Below are positions 1 to 12,300 of a DNA stretch of 64,000 bases, piece after piece. Each line of letters starts with the position of its first letter. Position 1 is the stretch's first letter. Origin of the DNA: Galbula dea (lineage: Eukaryota > Chordata > Aves > Piciformes > Galbulidae); contig VWZX01005763.1 of the NCBI GenBank assembly GCA_013399015.1, positions 1,893,260 to 1,957,259 of the forward strand, written 5' to 3'. The notes under the pieces were generated by a model, which worked only from the letters and a program-made list of their open reading frames with translations, was not told the origin of the DNA and did no database searches. Made by a program: the position numbers and the translations under genes.

Positions 1-3000
1 TCATTTATGAATACCCTGAATTATGGCTGGTCATGTTGTATCAGGAGTTCAGTTTTTGCATGTAGAAGAACCCACTGTGATTTCAAATGTAAATCAGCAG
101 GATTTGTGCTCCTAACTTGGAAACTTTCATAAATCTTATGCAGGAAGTATATTTCCCATTCTCCTGTATTCTTTTAATACTGTAAGTGATAATTGAACTC
201 TTCCAGTGTAGAGGTTGGTATCCTGGAGTGGTGCAAACTGTGTGGTCAGGGGTTTTGCAATTTTATTTTGAACTTTACAATGCTAATTTTTCTCCTGAAA
301 ACCTTTAGTGTTTAGACTGCTTAAATTTTCATTAAAATAATCTGACCTTTGAAGCAGAGATAAGAATCTAAAGAACTCAAATAATAGAACCTGAATGCAC
401 TCTTAAAATGTACTTAAGTATGTAAAAACTCCTTTAGTGGCTTGTTCTTTGCTGGAGTAAAGTCTTATGAGTGACACTAAGTCATTGTGTTGTGGACTTG
501 AGAAGCAAAATCTGTCTTGGTATGTTTGATCCATATTAAATATGAAAGTACAGAATGCTTAGTGTCTGGAACACTAAGTGCTTATATTGTGAGTTTGGTT
601 TGTTGGTGTTGTGTTATCAAAAAGGGGAAAGAAAAACAACTCAACTAAACAACCCCCTCCCCAGGCTTTAAACATTGAAAATGCTAAGTAATTTCACTGT
701 TCACTGTTTTTGTCACTCATTATGTTATCTCTTATGGTAGGGATTAACTGAAGCCATTAAAACCTATGGAACATTATATAAGCAGCATTTTACTGAAATT
801 GTTCAGAATGGTGACAGCAAACTGTGAGCAGTTACTGAATATTTCTGAAATGTGAACCCTGTAGTTTTTACTCATGGAGATGTTACACAAATGTATACTC
901 ACTCCATCTTTAATTACTCACAAATCTAGTGTGATGAGCAGAATCTTATTGTAGGTTGAAATCAGCTATAGTGATTAGGCACTGCTGCTAACACTTAAAC
1001 TGGTTCTTAAACCAGGGATGGTGACTAGGCCTAGGTCCTTTGCTTAGTTGTGCTCTGTTATTCCATTTGAGGGCTTGGAATACTGTTCATTATGTCATCC
1101 AAAATTCAACTGGATGCTGACAGGAGGCACAATTGAAAGTGAGTTTAAAAAAAGAAGGGGGGGCAAATCCCTAAAGGCTGTAGGGAGGTGGCTAACAGTG
1201 CTTAGGGGTTTGATTTGTAACTGGAGATGATGCCAAGCTTCACTTGGACTCTGAAGCCAAGTCCACAAGTTGTTACCAACACCAGCCAGCATCAAAAGAA
1301 GAATTTAAAACCTTTACCAGCAGTAAGAACCTTGTCAAAAGTTGCCTGATCTGTCAAGTATGTGGGCCAAAAAAAGTGACCATGTCAGCTGGTCTTGATG
1401 TCATGGTCTGTGTTTTTTCTGCCAGTTTTGAAATGGCTGGAATAGTTTTCTGATGGAAACAGGTGAAGCTTTGCAGTTTCTTTCCAAATTAAGATGGGCA
1501 AAGTATTCCTGCAATTCTGTCCTGTTCATGGTGTCCTGTGACTGAGACTGCATGACTTTACAGGACTTGTTTTGTAGTTTGACTTCTATGCTGATCCTCC
1601 AGATCACTAATTTGTATTATGATAGTAGAAATAACTGCAATGCCTGTTACCTGGCTGGCTGGTGGGAAGCAGACTGAGTGGCTCAAAGTTTTTCCTCTTA
1701 TATAAATATAGACATTCTTGTAGCAAAGGAAATAACCTCTGTAGGGTTGTGCTATGTATTATATGAATAGATCAAACAACTTAAAGGTTGTTGCCTGAGT
1801 GCCTGTTTGATTACTGCAGTTATCTGTCTGTAAACATGTAAAAATGTACCTGTGAAGGAGGAGGTGTTGGAAATTAGGTTCATGGTTCAAGATGCCACAA
1901 GTGAAAGAATCAGCCCTGCATGGAGGCTTTGCTTGTTAGTACACATACACTTGGGCATAATAACATTGCTATAACATTTCTTCAGAATAACCATAGCTAG
2001 CAAGAGTGTCTCATCAGCAAGGGTTGTTTATTGTGATGCTAGAAGGGAAGCAGACCTGCAGTAGAGCTCCTCTAAGGAGAGCTATGGTGAGATAAATATG
2101 CTGTTCTACTAATAGCAGCTTCTAAATTTTCATCTTTTAACAGCCAGAGGTTTTTAGAAGACTTGAGACATCTGTATCTAGTTTTAGGTGATTGATACAG
2201 GAGTAACCACACAGTGATCTTCACATGTTATTCAGGAGTAAGATAACTATGTCTGTTCCAACAGCCTATTGTCACCAAGGTAAAATAATGCACTGGCAAT
2301 TTGCAAGTGAAATATTGAAATCAAATGAATTTGTGTAAGAAGTAATGAGCCTCTTCTTGTCATACTCACTCCTAATTGGAATCCCAGCAAGACAGTAACA
2401 AGCTTGACTTTGCAGGTATGTTTTAGCTAATGGAAATTAGAAATTTATGCTTCCAGGAAGGGAAAGGGAAAAATTTACTTTGCATCTGGAATGGAAGTAG
2501 AAGAATATAAGGCTAGTAATGCTTCAGAGGTGCTTAGCAGTCTTGCAGACTGAAGTCAGTTGTTGTAGTCTGTTAGGGTTTTTCACCATGTTGTGGCTGT
2601 CTTTGCATCTATCCTAAATTTAAGACTCTGCCTTATAACAAGTTGTAGGAAGTGTGAATATTCCTGGCTTTCTGGATTTCTGGAATACTGGATTTCAATA
2701 AGAGGATGCAAATAAGCAGCATATCACCATTATGGTATCAGGAATCTTCCTTGGCCCTTCTGTCCTCCCACTGAACAGCTTTGGGGCACACCTTGTTATT
2801 AGCAGATTCTGGAAGCTATAAAATTGGGATTATTTATCTTGTTATGAACCCAGAAAAAAGACTGAATGGGAATTAAAGCAAGCATATAATGCTCATTCTC
2901 TATTTGCCTTTACTGTCTTGCATGAGTTAAACCTTCAGTGTATCATGACTTCTGTTAGTGACATTTCTACCTTATTTGTTCCAAGCAGCTCTTATCACTC

Positions 3001-6000
3001 TGTGTTGAGTTTAATTTCAGCTATTTTGAAACTGAAAATGCTGATCACAAAATCAATCTCTGCTAGGGTGTGACTTTGGAGACTGGGTAATGCTACCTTT
3101 TGTCCTATTTCCTCCAGAAATCAGTAGAAAGGTCTGTGAATTGAATTCAGAATGGGACTGAGCCTGTACATACTTGTCCTGTAATGATAGAAATTCTTTC
3201 TATTTAAAGCAAGATAAATTATATAGTCCTTTTCCTCATTCAAGTATTGCTAACAATTTATTATGTTTTGGCAGTTAGAAGTGGTGGGCAAGTTTGTTCA
3301 AATTATGCTTTATTGGAATAGGGAAAGGTAAAGTAAATGAACTCTATTTTTTATATAACAAAAGTATAGATTAAATGTAAGAGTTCTTTTTCCAGGAATT
3401 AAGTAGCATTATCTAAATAGATGCTATCCAGTAAAACATTCTTCTAGTTTGCATGTAATCTGTTATCACAGGTGAATACTTGAATTGCTTCTAATTGGAG
3501 CTATGATTCAGTTTTGAAGTCAACTATAAAACTCCAATTACTTTCCAAGGGTTTCTGAAACAAATACATTTCAATCTGCCTATCTGACTGATTTATGGCT
3601 GCCTCTGGCCTCTAATACCATGGCAACAAAGGCTGTTATGTGCCACTTCTATCCATAAGTGGTACAAAAATTTCCTTTTCCCTTGATGTTATGATTGCAG
3701 ACCCACACCACCTTCTCACAGTGGTAATACTTGTCTGCATTCTGTGGTCTACATATGATTTCTCCTTATCTGAGTCACAGGTAAAATGTTCTCAGTTCAG
3801 GGCTGAGTAAAGAAGGAAACAGAAGAGAGAGTAGGCAAAAGATGATTTTGGATTACTGTGCAAAACTGATTTGTTTATTAAACAATTCCTGTTATGATTA
3901 AGAAAGAATCCCAGCATGGAGTGACAGCTGAAAGGAGCAGAGTGTTTTGTCCTCAAGTAAAAAGGCATTATTTCAAAGAGCAAGGGATAAAATGTATGAA
4001 GGAAAAGGGAAAGCCAAGGGAATGACTTGCTGAGGCAAAAATGGATCAAAATGTGATGAGATCTTCAGAATAGATGACTTGAAATTTACACAGTTTAGAG
4101 GGGAGCCTGTGGGTTAACAGTCCAGAGACAGCAGTAATCGATGGCTGCCCACCATCTCTTCAGGAAAGAGACAAAAAGCAACTGAAATCTGCACTGGTTT
4201 CCCTAGTCAGTGAGAGCTCTGCCAAACAAAGACTGCACTTTTGGAAGGTGACTTGTATATAGCTTTGTTCTTCAGCTCTGCAGGTAGGTATTTGCTCAAA
4301 GTTAATTTTAAAAGGGAACACATCAATGAGTGTTTTGTGTTACTATGCTTTACCCTTACTGGGGTATGTACATCACAGTAAACTATAAAGATTCCCCTGG
4401 CTGAATTAAAGTTGCAATAATCACATTTAGTAATGAATCAAGATGGACTGGCTCCTGTTTTACCTTATCTTCAAGGTGGCATCCAGCAAATGGAGAGAGA
4501 GGCATCTCTTATTTGTTTCTTTACTCATTAGTCCTTGTCTAAAAAGCAATCATCTAAAGATTTCTGGGTTCATTTACTCTCCAGAAATGTACAGTTCTCT
4601 TCATGGACTTTCAAGGGTGTTGAGGTAACCAGCTTTAGCCTGGAGGAGTAAGGTTAAATGATGCAAATAGGCACTAAGGGATCTTACTGCTCACCTTACA
4701 AAGAAGCAGCTTTTGTAGTTTTAATTTTACTTTTTTTTTGATGCAGCTTCACTGATTTCTGCTTCAGAAGTCTTGGGAGATGTGGTGTTATGGGTTTTTT
4801 CTGTTACCAGTGCTTAAAGGATTAGTTTGGACTTATTTAAATTCAGATAGGAAAAGAACTTGCTTGTTATTGGGCTGGTTGGTTTTGCAGCTCCAGCTCA
4901 GGGGAAGTCACAGTAACCAAGCTAATCCAGACACTGAACAGTTCAGAAAGAGGGGGAAATCTCCTTTGAAATCTGTCAGGTTTATAGTTAATTGCATTTA
5001 ACTTCTTGAGGACATCTTACAGATCTCACAGCATGAATGTCTATTACTGTGCTAGATTGGCTTAAAGTGTATTTCTTTCACTCCTAGATTTGCTGTGTGC
5101 TTAAAGATGTGCTAACAATCCTATGATCTAATGAACAGCTTCCCCTGCAGTGATGTCTCTTACAGTAATACATGTGAATGTGTGTTTTCTCTGGGGTGTT
5201 TGTGGGTAATAGGTTCTTCAGTAGCTGGATACTTCTGACTAATGGATCAGACTAGAGTGGATAAATCAGATCAAATTATTTTGTTTGTGGTTTGGGGCCA
5301 GTCCCTGCACCCTCTTCTGTTTATGGCACAAATTATCCAATTGGTACTGGAGGAAGACTCTCCTTAGTCTCTCATCCCTACAAAGTTAGGGAGTGAGCTT
5401 CCCTGCAGCTCCCAGTTACAATGCTGATCCAAGCTATAGGCAAAAGTAATTTTCTTGGTTAGAAAACAGAGTTGACTGCAGAACCATTTCCTGATGCAGT
5501 TTTCTTTATTTTGGGGGGATGTTTAATTCCCTGTAGACTGCAGGTCTGGAACAGCAGTAGTTGATGTCCCTGTGCTTGTTCCCACACATGCTCTGCAGTG
5601 GCACTTTGCTCTGGGAGGTTGCCCTTTTGCTGCTGGGGTGAGTGACACTGTGCAGTATGTTACCTTCCTGAGGATCTCAGAAGCTGCACTCAACCTTCCA
5701 AATACACCAGGCACTGTGTGCCTTTGCCTAAGGTAGGTGTGTTTTCCCATAGCTAGGCTTCCTTTTGCTGTTTCTGCTACTCCACTTGGTGAAGATACAC
5801 AGTTCCTTCTCACAGGTAACTGCCAAAATATAAGACAGCAGTTACACCCCTACCTGCAAGCACCTTTTAATCACCCCACCAGTAGCTACATAAACTGCAT
5901 AAAGAACATAAATATTAACATCTTGCTACAGTGTGTTTGGTTTTTCAGATTACATTGTTGTTCCTGTTAGAAAACTAAGTATTAAATTCCAGGGTAAAGC

Positions 6001-6380
6001 AAACCTAATTTTGCCTTCCATGCTTGGCTGTCCAGACCAGATTTTGATTCATTAGGTACAACTTTCCAAGCTATCATAAGAACCCACTTATAGGGCTGTC
6101 ATGTTCTTAGTGTAAAATAGTTCAGGCTCAGCTGTCCTCTCCTTATCTAGTCCTATAGCCTTTGTACATGCTTCTGAAACCTTCAGAGAGCCTTTGGTTT
6201 TTCCCTTTTCTAGTAATTCCTATTTTTACTCTCTCTTATTGTAACAATCCCACTTTTGATTTGCTTGATATTCAGTTCTGGGAAGTTTGTCTTTAATGTA
6301 ATCATGTCTTCCTGACTGGGCAGTATTAGAAAATTGGATAATGGAAGCTAAACATGGGAATTCCTCAGTACCTGCTACCA
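1..6380. other. Intergenic, no gene recognised
   Basis: This AT-rich stretch has stop codons in all frames and only short open frames (under 100 codons). None of them resembles a protein I know, and I found no repeat or RNA gene that I could name. It lies about 20 kb upstream of the KCNIP1 first exon. In mammals LCP2 is the neighbour on this side. I looked for its SAM-domain start on the minus strand and did not find it. Confidence 0.6.
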
Positions 6381-6415
6381 CTGAGGTCCCTTCCAACCCC
6401 TAACATTCTGTGATT
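6381..6415 (+). repeat. CR1 LINE 3' end, very short
   Basis: About 35 bases match the last part of avian CR1, reading GAGGTCCCTTCCAACCCC followed by TAACATTCTGTGATT. The preceding 25 bases (from about 6356) may be a rearranged copy of the next CR1 segment, with GGGAATTCCT and CCTGCT recognisable. CR1 copies are usually cut short at the 5' end, so a tail-only copy is normal. Confidence 0.75.
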
Positions 6416-7049
6416 AGTGTGATTTGGCAGTGTGCAGCAGAGTATGTGAAGACCAGCTGTCATCACAACTGCTAGATTTAACTTTACCTTTTCTTGCTGA
6501 CAACATGAATCAAGGTGAGACACTTGTAATGAAATGACATAGCATTCCAAAACTGTTTCATTGTCTGCAGATCAGTTCCTTCCAGACAACCTCCCTGGGA
6601 TTTATCATACTAGCTCTTTAGTGGTGCTTGAAAGTTTTGACTACAACATCATGGTAGTCCCAGAATGAGCAGTAGATTCTTGGAGATAAATGTACTTTGC
6701 ATCCTGAAACATCCTCCCCCTCAGATCTGTCATATGATTGAGCCTTTCTGTCTGAGAGCCAAGTGGGAAATGGAACAAAGGAAATAATTATCATTTTATA
6801 AATCTTCAGAGAACTACTAAAAAGCCTTTGTAGTTTTTCTTGTGCTCTTCTGTGATGATCTCTTTGGCATGTCACTTTGACAACACTGGTAGATTATAAA
6901 TTCACACAGGGGTTAAACAAAACTAGCAGAGTTTGGACAGTCTTGACAGATCCCTTCTGCATGAGCATATAGAGCTGATGAAGTGAGTGATAGTCTGAAG
7001 CTTACAACAGTCAGTATGGATAGTTATATCTTTATGCAGATTATCACTT

Positions 7050-7945
7050 AAAATCACAGAATAGTTTGGGCTGAAAAAATTATTCCAAATAATTGGGTAG
7101 CTAAAGATAACTTAGTTCCAACAGGGGAGCTGGAACAAGTCCCATGGGCTGGGTCACCTTCTGCTAGAGCAGGTTGTTCAAAGCCCCATCCAGCCTGGCC
7201 TTGAACACTGCCAGGGATGAGACATCCACAAACCCTCTGGGTAGCCTGTTCCAGTGTCTCACCACCCCCACCATGAAGAACTTCTTCCTTGCATCTAACT
7301 GAAATCTACCTTCTTTGTACCACTATAAGCCCTTGTAAAAAGTCTCTCTCCAGCTTTCCTGTAAGGTCCACTCTAGGTACTGAAAGGCTGCAATAATGTC
7401 TTCACCATTTCAGGGTCACTGTAGCCAAGGCTGCCCTTGAGCTTCATGTTCCCCACCAGCCCCTTGTTGCTGAGAAAAACCTCCAGCATTGGCTCCTTTC
7501 ATTGGCTCCTTTCTCACTTACAGAAGGAAGTTATCAACACTTTTCAGGAGCCTCTTGGATTGCTTATGCCTTGCTGTGTTGTCCCTCCAACTGATACAGG
7601 GCTGGTTGAATTCCCCCATGAGGATCAAGACTTGTCAAAACAAGGCTGCTCCTATCTGTCTATGAAGGGCCTCTTCCAATTGGTCTTCTTGATTGGGTGG
7701 TCTGCAGCAGACTCCCACTAAAATGTTACCTGTCCCTGCCCTGGTCAGTTCCTCATCCATCCCACATGGAGCTCCATGCACTCTTTCTGGTCACTGACAT
7801 AAAGGGAGACACAGCTTCCACCTCCTCTGCCTGCTTCTCCTACAGAGCCTTTATCCTTTCATTCCAACACTCCAGTTACAGCAGCCATCCCACCGTGATG
7901 CTGATAAGGAAACAGCCCTGCAGGCATGTGCACATAACAGTAGGT
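7050..7945 (-). mobile_element. CR1 LINE, internally deleted (endonuclease part joined to 3' UTR)
   Basis: This is an antisense CR1 copy. Bases 7050 to about 7398 are the reverse complement of the CR1 3' untranslated region, starting at AAATCACAGAATAG. From about 7398 to 7945 the reverse strand encodes decayed pieces of the ORF2 endonuclease. GNILVGVCCRPPNQEDQ is readable near 7660-7700, and the LTNKEGLVGN-type block lies near 7430-7470. The segment ends at SDPEMV, where active CR1 endonucleases have SDH, so a catalytic histidine is lost. The whole reverse-transcriptase region, which should lie between the two parts, is missing. A 13-base duplication (ATTGGCTCCTTTC) sits at 7488-7513. It is a dead copy, made either by internal deletion or by two CR1 pieces landing side by side. 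Confidence 0.88.
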
Positions 7946-9276
7946 TTCATATGCTGTGAGTTGTTTAAAAGTTGCCTGTGGTCTGGTGTCAAAGGAAGGT
8001 GCAATTTGACTCTGCTTCTGAAAGGGCAGAAAGTTCTTTGTCTAACATTACACTGCTACAGAGCTCAAGAGGAAAGCAGTAGTTATCTCCCCTGCTGCAA
8101 TCATCTGAAAGCACAACTAATATTTTCTGTGTGCTGGCTGAACTCACTTGAGAGGCTTCTTTGGAAAATAGTCATGCACTGGGAGTCAGCAGGGAACAGA
8201 AAGAAATCAGAGCTTTGTCTGTGTGAGTTATTATATAAAATGTTGAAACCCTGGCCTGGTGCATCAGGGCTCATTTTTAAGGAAATCACCTGGGTGTATC
8301 AGAACTGCAAAGTTTACCCACTCCTCTCTTTTTGCAGCCTGGTCCCCTCATGTCTGAGGGAACAGGCTTTATAACACCCCAAAGATGGCCAGATGCTTTC
8401 TGTATCTGAATTCAAGGTGGTAAGCAGAAAGGATCACATTCCCACATGAGTGGGTTGCCTATGCACAACATCTACCCAAGGACATCAGAACTGGAGGCTG
8501 ACAGAATAAATCAGCAAGAGCCAATCAGATGAAGATGGATATAAATGCAGAATGTTCTCAACTACCACTTGGAAGGAAACATTATATGTATTTGGGGTGA
8601 AACACTGCATTAACTGACAGATTGACTTCTCTGCCTACTTCAGCCTAAAATGTGTTTAGATCTGAATCCTTCTGTTCCTTAAAGTGTCTAGAGTGAAAAT
8701 CAAATCCAGAAACTGCAATACGTGATGGTGGGGCAGAGCTTTGTTGAAGTGTCACTGCAGAAGAGTTGACCCATTTTAATGAAGGCTTCATTTTAGAGTA
8801 GAATATAAGACCACTAAATGTGTCAGTGCAACACAACCTCCTGCCTTTACTTCCCCAAAATTAATTTGTAGAACTTTCAGTATTAGTCAGGGTGATGTGC
8901 ATAAGTGCACCAAATTCTATTGACTTCAATATAGAGGATTTGAGTATATTAGGTATCTCTGGTCACTGCTGGGCCTTTAATTGGTGATGACAGCTAGTGT
9001 CTCATGCTAAATTCTTTCTGAAGTTTGCCATCCAGTGCAGGAGCCAAGAACTGCAAATTCTGGTCATAAGCTTTTTGAAAATATTGCTGTTGCTGGCTTT
9101 TAAACTGAAGACTTTGTTTAGAGAACCTGGTCCAGATATAATTTTTTAACTGGAGGTGAATCTTAATGTCATGAGTCAAAAATAATCTGGTTCAATGGGT
9201 GAAGCAATAAGCTTAATGTAGCTGTAACAGAGGCCTTATCTGAAGCTTGATGTGAATAAAAGTCTTACTATCCATT
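7946..9276. other. Intergenic, no gene recognised
   Basis: The left part (to 8374) continues an open frame that begins inside the antisense CR1. It has no recognisable domain. A few bases near 8913-8928 (TTCTATTGACTTCAAT) recall ancient amniote LINE tails but are too short to call. Confidence 0.5.
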
Positions 9277-9359
9277 TAGGGAATCCTGCTCTGGTAGAGA
9301 GGTTGGACTAGATGATCTTTTGAGGTCCCTTCCAGCTCCTAACATTCTGTGATTCTGTG
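9277..9359 (+). repeat. CR1 LINE 3' end
   Basis: This is a clean CR1 tail: GGGAATCCTGCTCTGG, then GGTTGGACTAGATGATC, GAGGTCCCTTCCAGC and the terminal ATTCTGTGATTCTGTG. It is cut at the 5' end, has little divergence, and so looks fairly young. No tRNA-like sequence precedes it. Confidence 0.92.
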
Positions 9360-12300
9360 CTTTGGAAGCACATAAGGAATATGCAAGCAATATCATCATG
9401 CTTTACTGTTTCTGTTTCTAAACACTTTTTCATACTCCATAGCAAACCAGCATACAGTTCTCTCTGAAATTGAGACTACAGTGTCTCAGCTCTAGTATAA
9501 ATGACAGTTAGTCTTGGATTTAGAGCTTTCCATCTGCAATAACAGGAGAGACAGTCAAAGAAATGTGGGCTGTTGGGTTTTTTTATGGCAGGAAATGAGG
9601 TTGCTTTTCTCCACTCCTCCCCTATTTCCTTGCAGCCTTCTCTATTTAGACTGGTTGACCCAGGGACTCTTACTTTCTCTGCAGAACCTTATACTGAAAG
9701 ACTGTAGCAGAGCTTAGAAATGCAGATTTATTGAACACTACTGGAGTGTCTTAGCCAAAAGAGTGACTTATTCTAACTAGTGTTGCTCAGGGATGTCTCT
9801 GCAAACACTACTTTCCAGTGCTCTTTTGAAAAAACAATGATGTGGTAGGCATGAGGAAATTAGTAGTTCTGGAGGTATAATCCACAGATGAGCCTGTGAA
9901 TCAGACCAGCATGTTTGAGTGCTTTTACACATTTTAAAGGGCTCAAGATCTGGAGTAGTAACCCAAATCTAGTTAACTTGTCCAAAACTTGTTTGTCTGG
10001 CAATTTATCTGCTTTTTCTTTTCTCTGACCTTTAAACCTGCTGCAGCTGACAATTAAAAAAAGAATTTAACTTTTTTTTGCATCTGACACTGGTTATTCT
10101 GTGGGAGGACAGAAGCACTGGAACCCCTTGAGGAGCTTTTCATCACTGTGTGAAAGCACAGGGAGGTACGTGAGCTCCATCCAGCAGAACCCTAAGAGCT
10201 TTACAGAACAATGTACCTGCTAGGTGCAAGAAAGCATATCAAAATTATAACTTTGTAAGTAAAAAGGAGAAGGTTCTTTGTGATGAGGACCAAGAGAAAG
10301 AGCTTTGCTTCTGAAGCTGTCTGAAACATGTTACAAAACAGCTAGAAACTTCACCACCACAGCCAGTTCACTTTGTGCTGTCACTCCTGTATTTAGCAGA
10401 AATGATGACAGTGGCAATCATCTTGGACTTATGTGGGTAGAAATGTTTCTTTTCCATGCTGGGATGGTTATCTTGGGACACAATGACACAATTTTGACTT
10501 AAGCAGACTAGGCTACTATAATTGTACTGCAATAAACAAAGTAGCAAAACTGCAGTTAAGTACTTAAGCTCTTAAAGCTAATTGTGAATTTGCTTGTGGT
10601 TCCATTGGAAACAAGTTTACTTTTTCTCCCTTCAGGACTTTCCCAATTGCAAGTCAGGGCAGCTGCAGGCAGCTGCAGCCCTCGGGTTGGTATGTTGAAG
10701 GGGTTTCTCCCAGGGTTCAGGCTGCAGAGGCAGAAAGTGAGAAGCTCCAGAGGAAAGAGTTGCCAGGTTTTCCTTTGTACCTGTACAAAAACGTGGGTGG
10801 TGCTTGGAGGTGCTATTGATGTGCAGTATGGTTCAATTTTGCAGTTAAAAATGTTTTCTCTGGCTTTTAGTGTACTTGACATTGGGATTGAAGCAAAAGG
10901 TACATTTGCTGGTCAAATAAAAGAGAATATTTGGAATCAACTTGCCAGAAGCAGGTTCCATCTAGTGAATGTAGTTGGCTGAAAGAAAACAAAAGCCATT
11001 GGCAAACCAAAGCAGCTTGAGGTCAATATTTCACTGTGCACCAGCATGTATGTAAGCAAATTAAAATAAAGTAGTCTCACTGAAATTGCTCTCAAGAAAG
11101 GCTTGTAAAGGATAGGGTAAAGGAAGCACTTAGGTGGCTAATGCACAGGGTTAATTAGGCATAGACAGAGAGTCAAGAAGTGTTTCTGAGTACCTCTTAC
11201 TTGATGAATTTGTAGAAAGGGGAACACTGAGCAGGGAAAAAAGCTCAAGAGTTACTCCAGTAGCTCAGAACAGATATAATCCTTTCTTACAAGTATTTAT
11301 GCTACACCATCTCTCAGGCTTGCTTAGAATCACTCCTTTCTGGGAGAGAAATCTTTCATATGTGTGAGATTAGGATAGCATATCATGACTGGCTGCATTA
11401 CTCTAAAATATGTCAGGATCATGAAAAACTGAGTTCCTCTGCCTTTATACTCATCCCTCTCTCTTGTCCTTGCAGGATGATATTTTTATCATTTGATTTT
11501 CACTGGAAGTGCTCTTTGAATATAGAGCCATCAGCTGTTATGCTCAACAGCAAACTAGCATGCTAGATCTTGCCAACAGTGCTAATGTTAGTCAGTTTTA
11601 CCTTCCCTTCTTTGAGAAACTTACTGTGAAGTTTCTCTAAAGAGTGACAGTTTTTCTTGTCTTCTCTCCCCAGTCCAAGCAGGAAATTTAGTTTTCTGCT
11701 GTTGCTGCTCTTACACTGTTTAAGTGATCACATGTGTGACATTGAGTACTCTGATCTGACAGTACTTTATAATCACTTTGGGGACAGTCAAAGAGTACAG
11801 GGAAAGAACTCATGTTTGACATACACCAGTCAGACCTTGTATTAATCTCACTGTCAGTTTTCTTCCATAGGAATTAACCAGGAACTTGGCTTTTTAAAAT
11901 GACTCACTACTAGAAGAGAGTACATTTTAGGGGCAACTTAAGAGCCACTAACTCCATTTCAGAAAGCATTTCAGACTTAATACCTAAATGTCTTACTTAG
12001 TTTTAAAATGAAAATATCTTCTCTGTTTTCAAGCCATATTTAACATGAAAATTAAGTACAGTTAATGGCAACTATTTTAAAACTGATTATGCATTGGGAA
12101 AATCCCCTCTTTACTATCTAAATGAAAAGTGCTGTTACACAAGTAGATGCAGGGTCAGTCTTAGCCAGTGGAGCCCAAACTTCTTGCAGTCAGTAGTCTT
12201 CCAGCAGTTGGTTTGGTTCCAATTGCTTTGTCATTGCAAGTCTGTCTTTGCCAGTTAAGTATGTTTGGGATTTACTCCAGAATTTCCTGCTTCCTGAATA

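Noticed and set aside
7697..8374. A 225-codon open frame on the + strand, the longest in the window
   Set aside because: Its first third is the antisense of the CR1 endonuclease segment and the rest shows no known domain. It is most likely an accident of CR1 antisense sequence.
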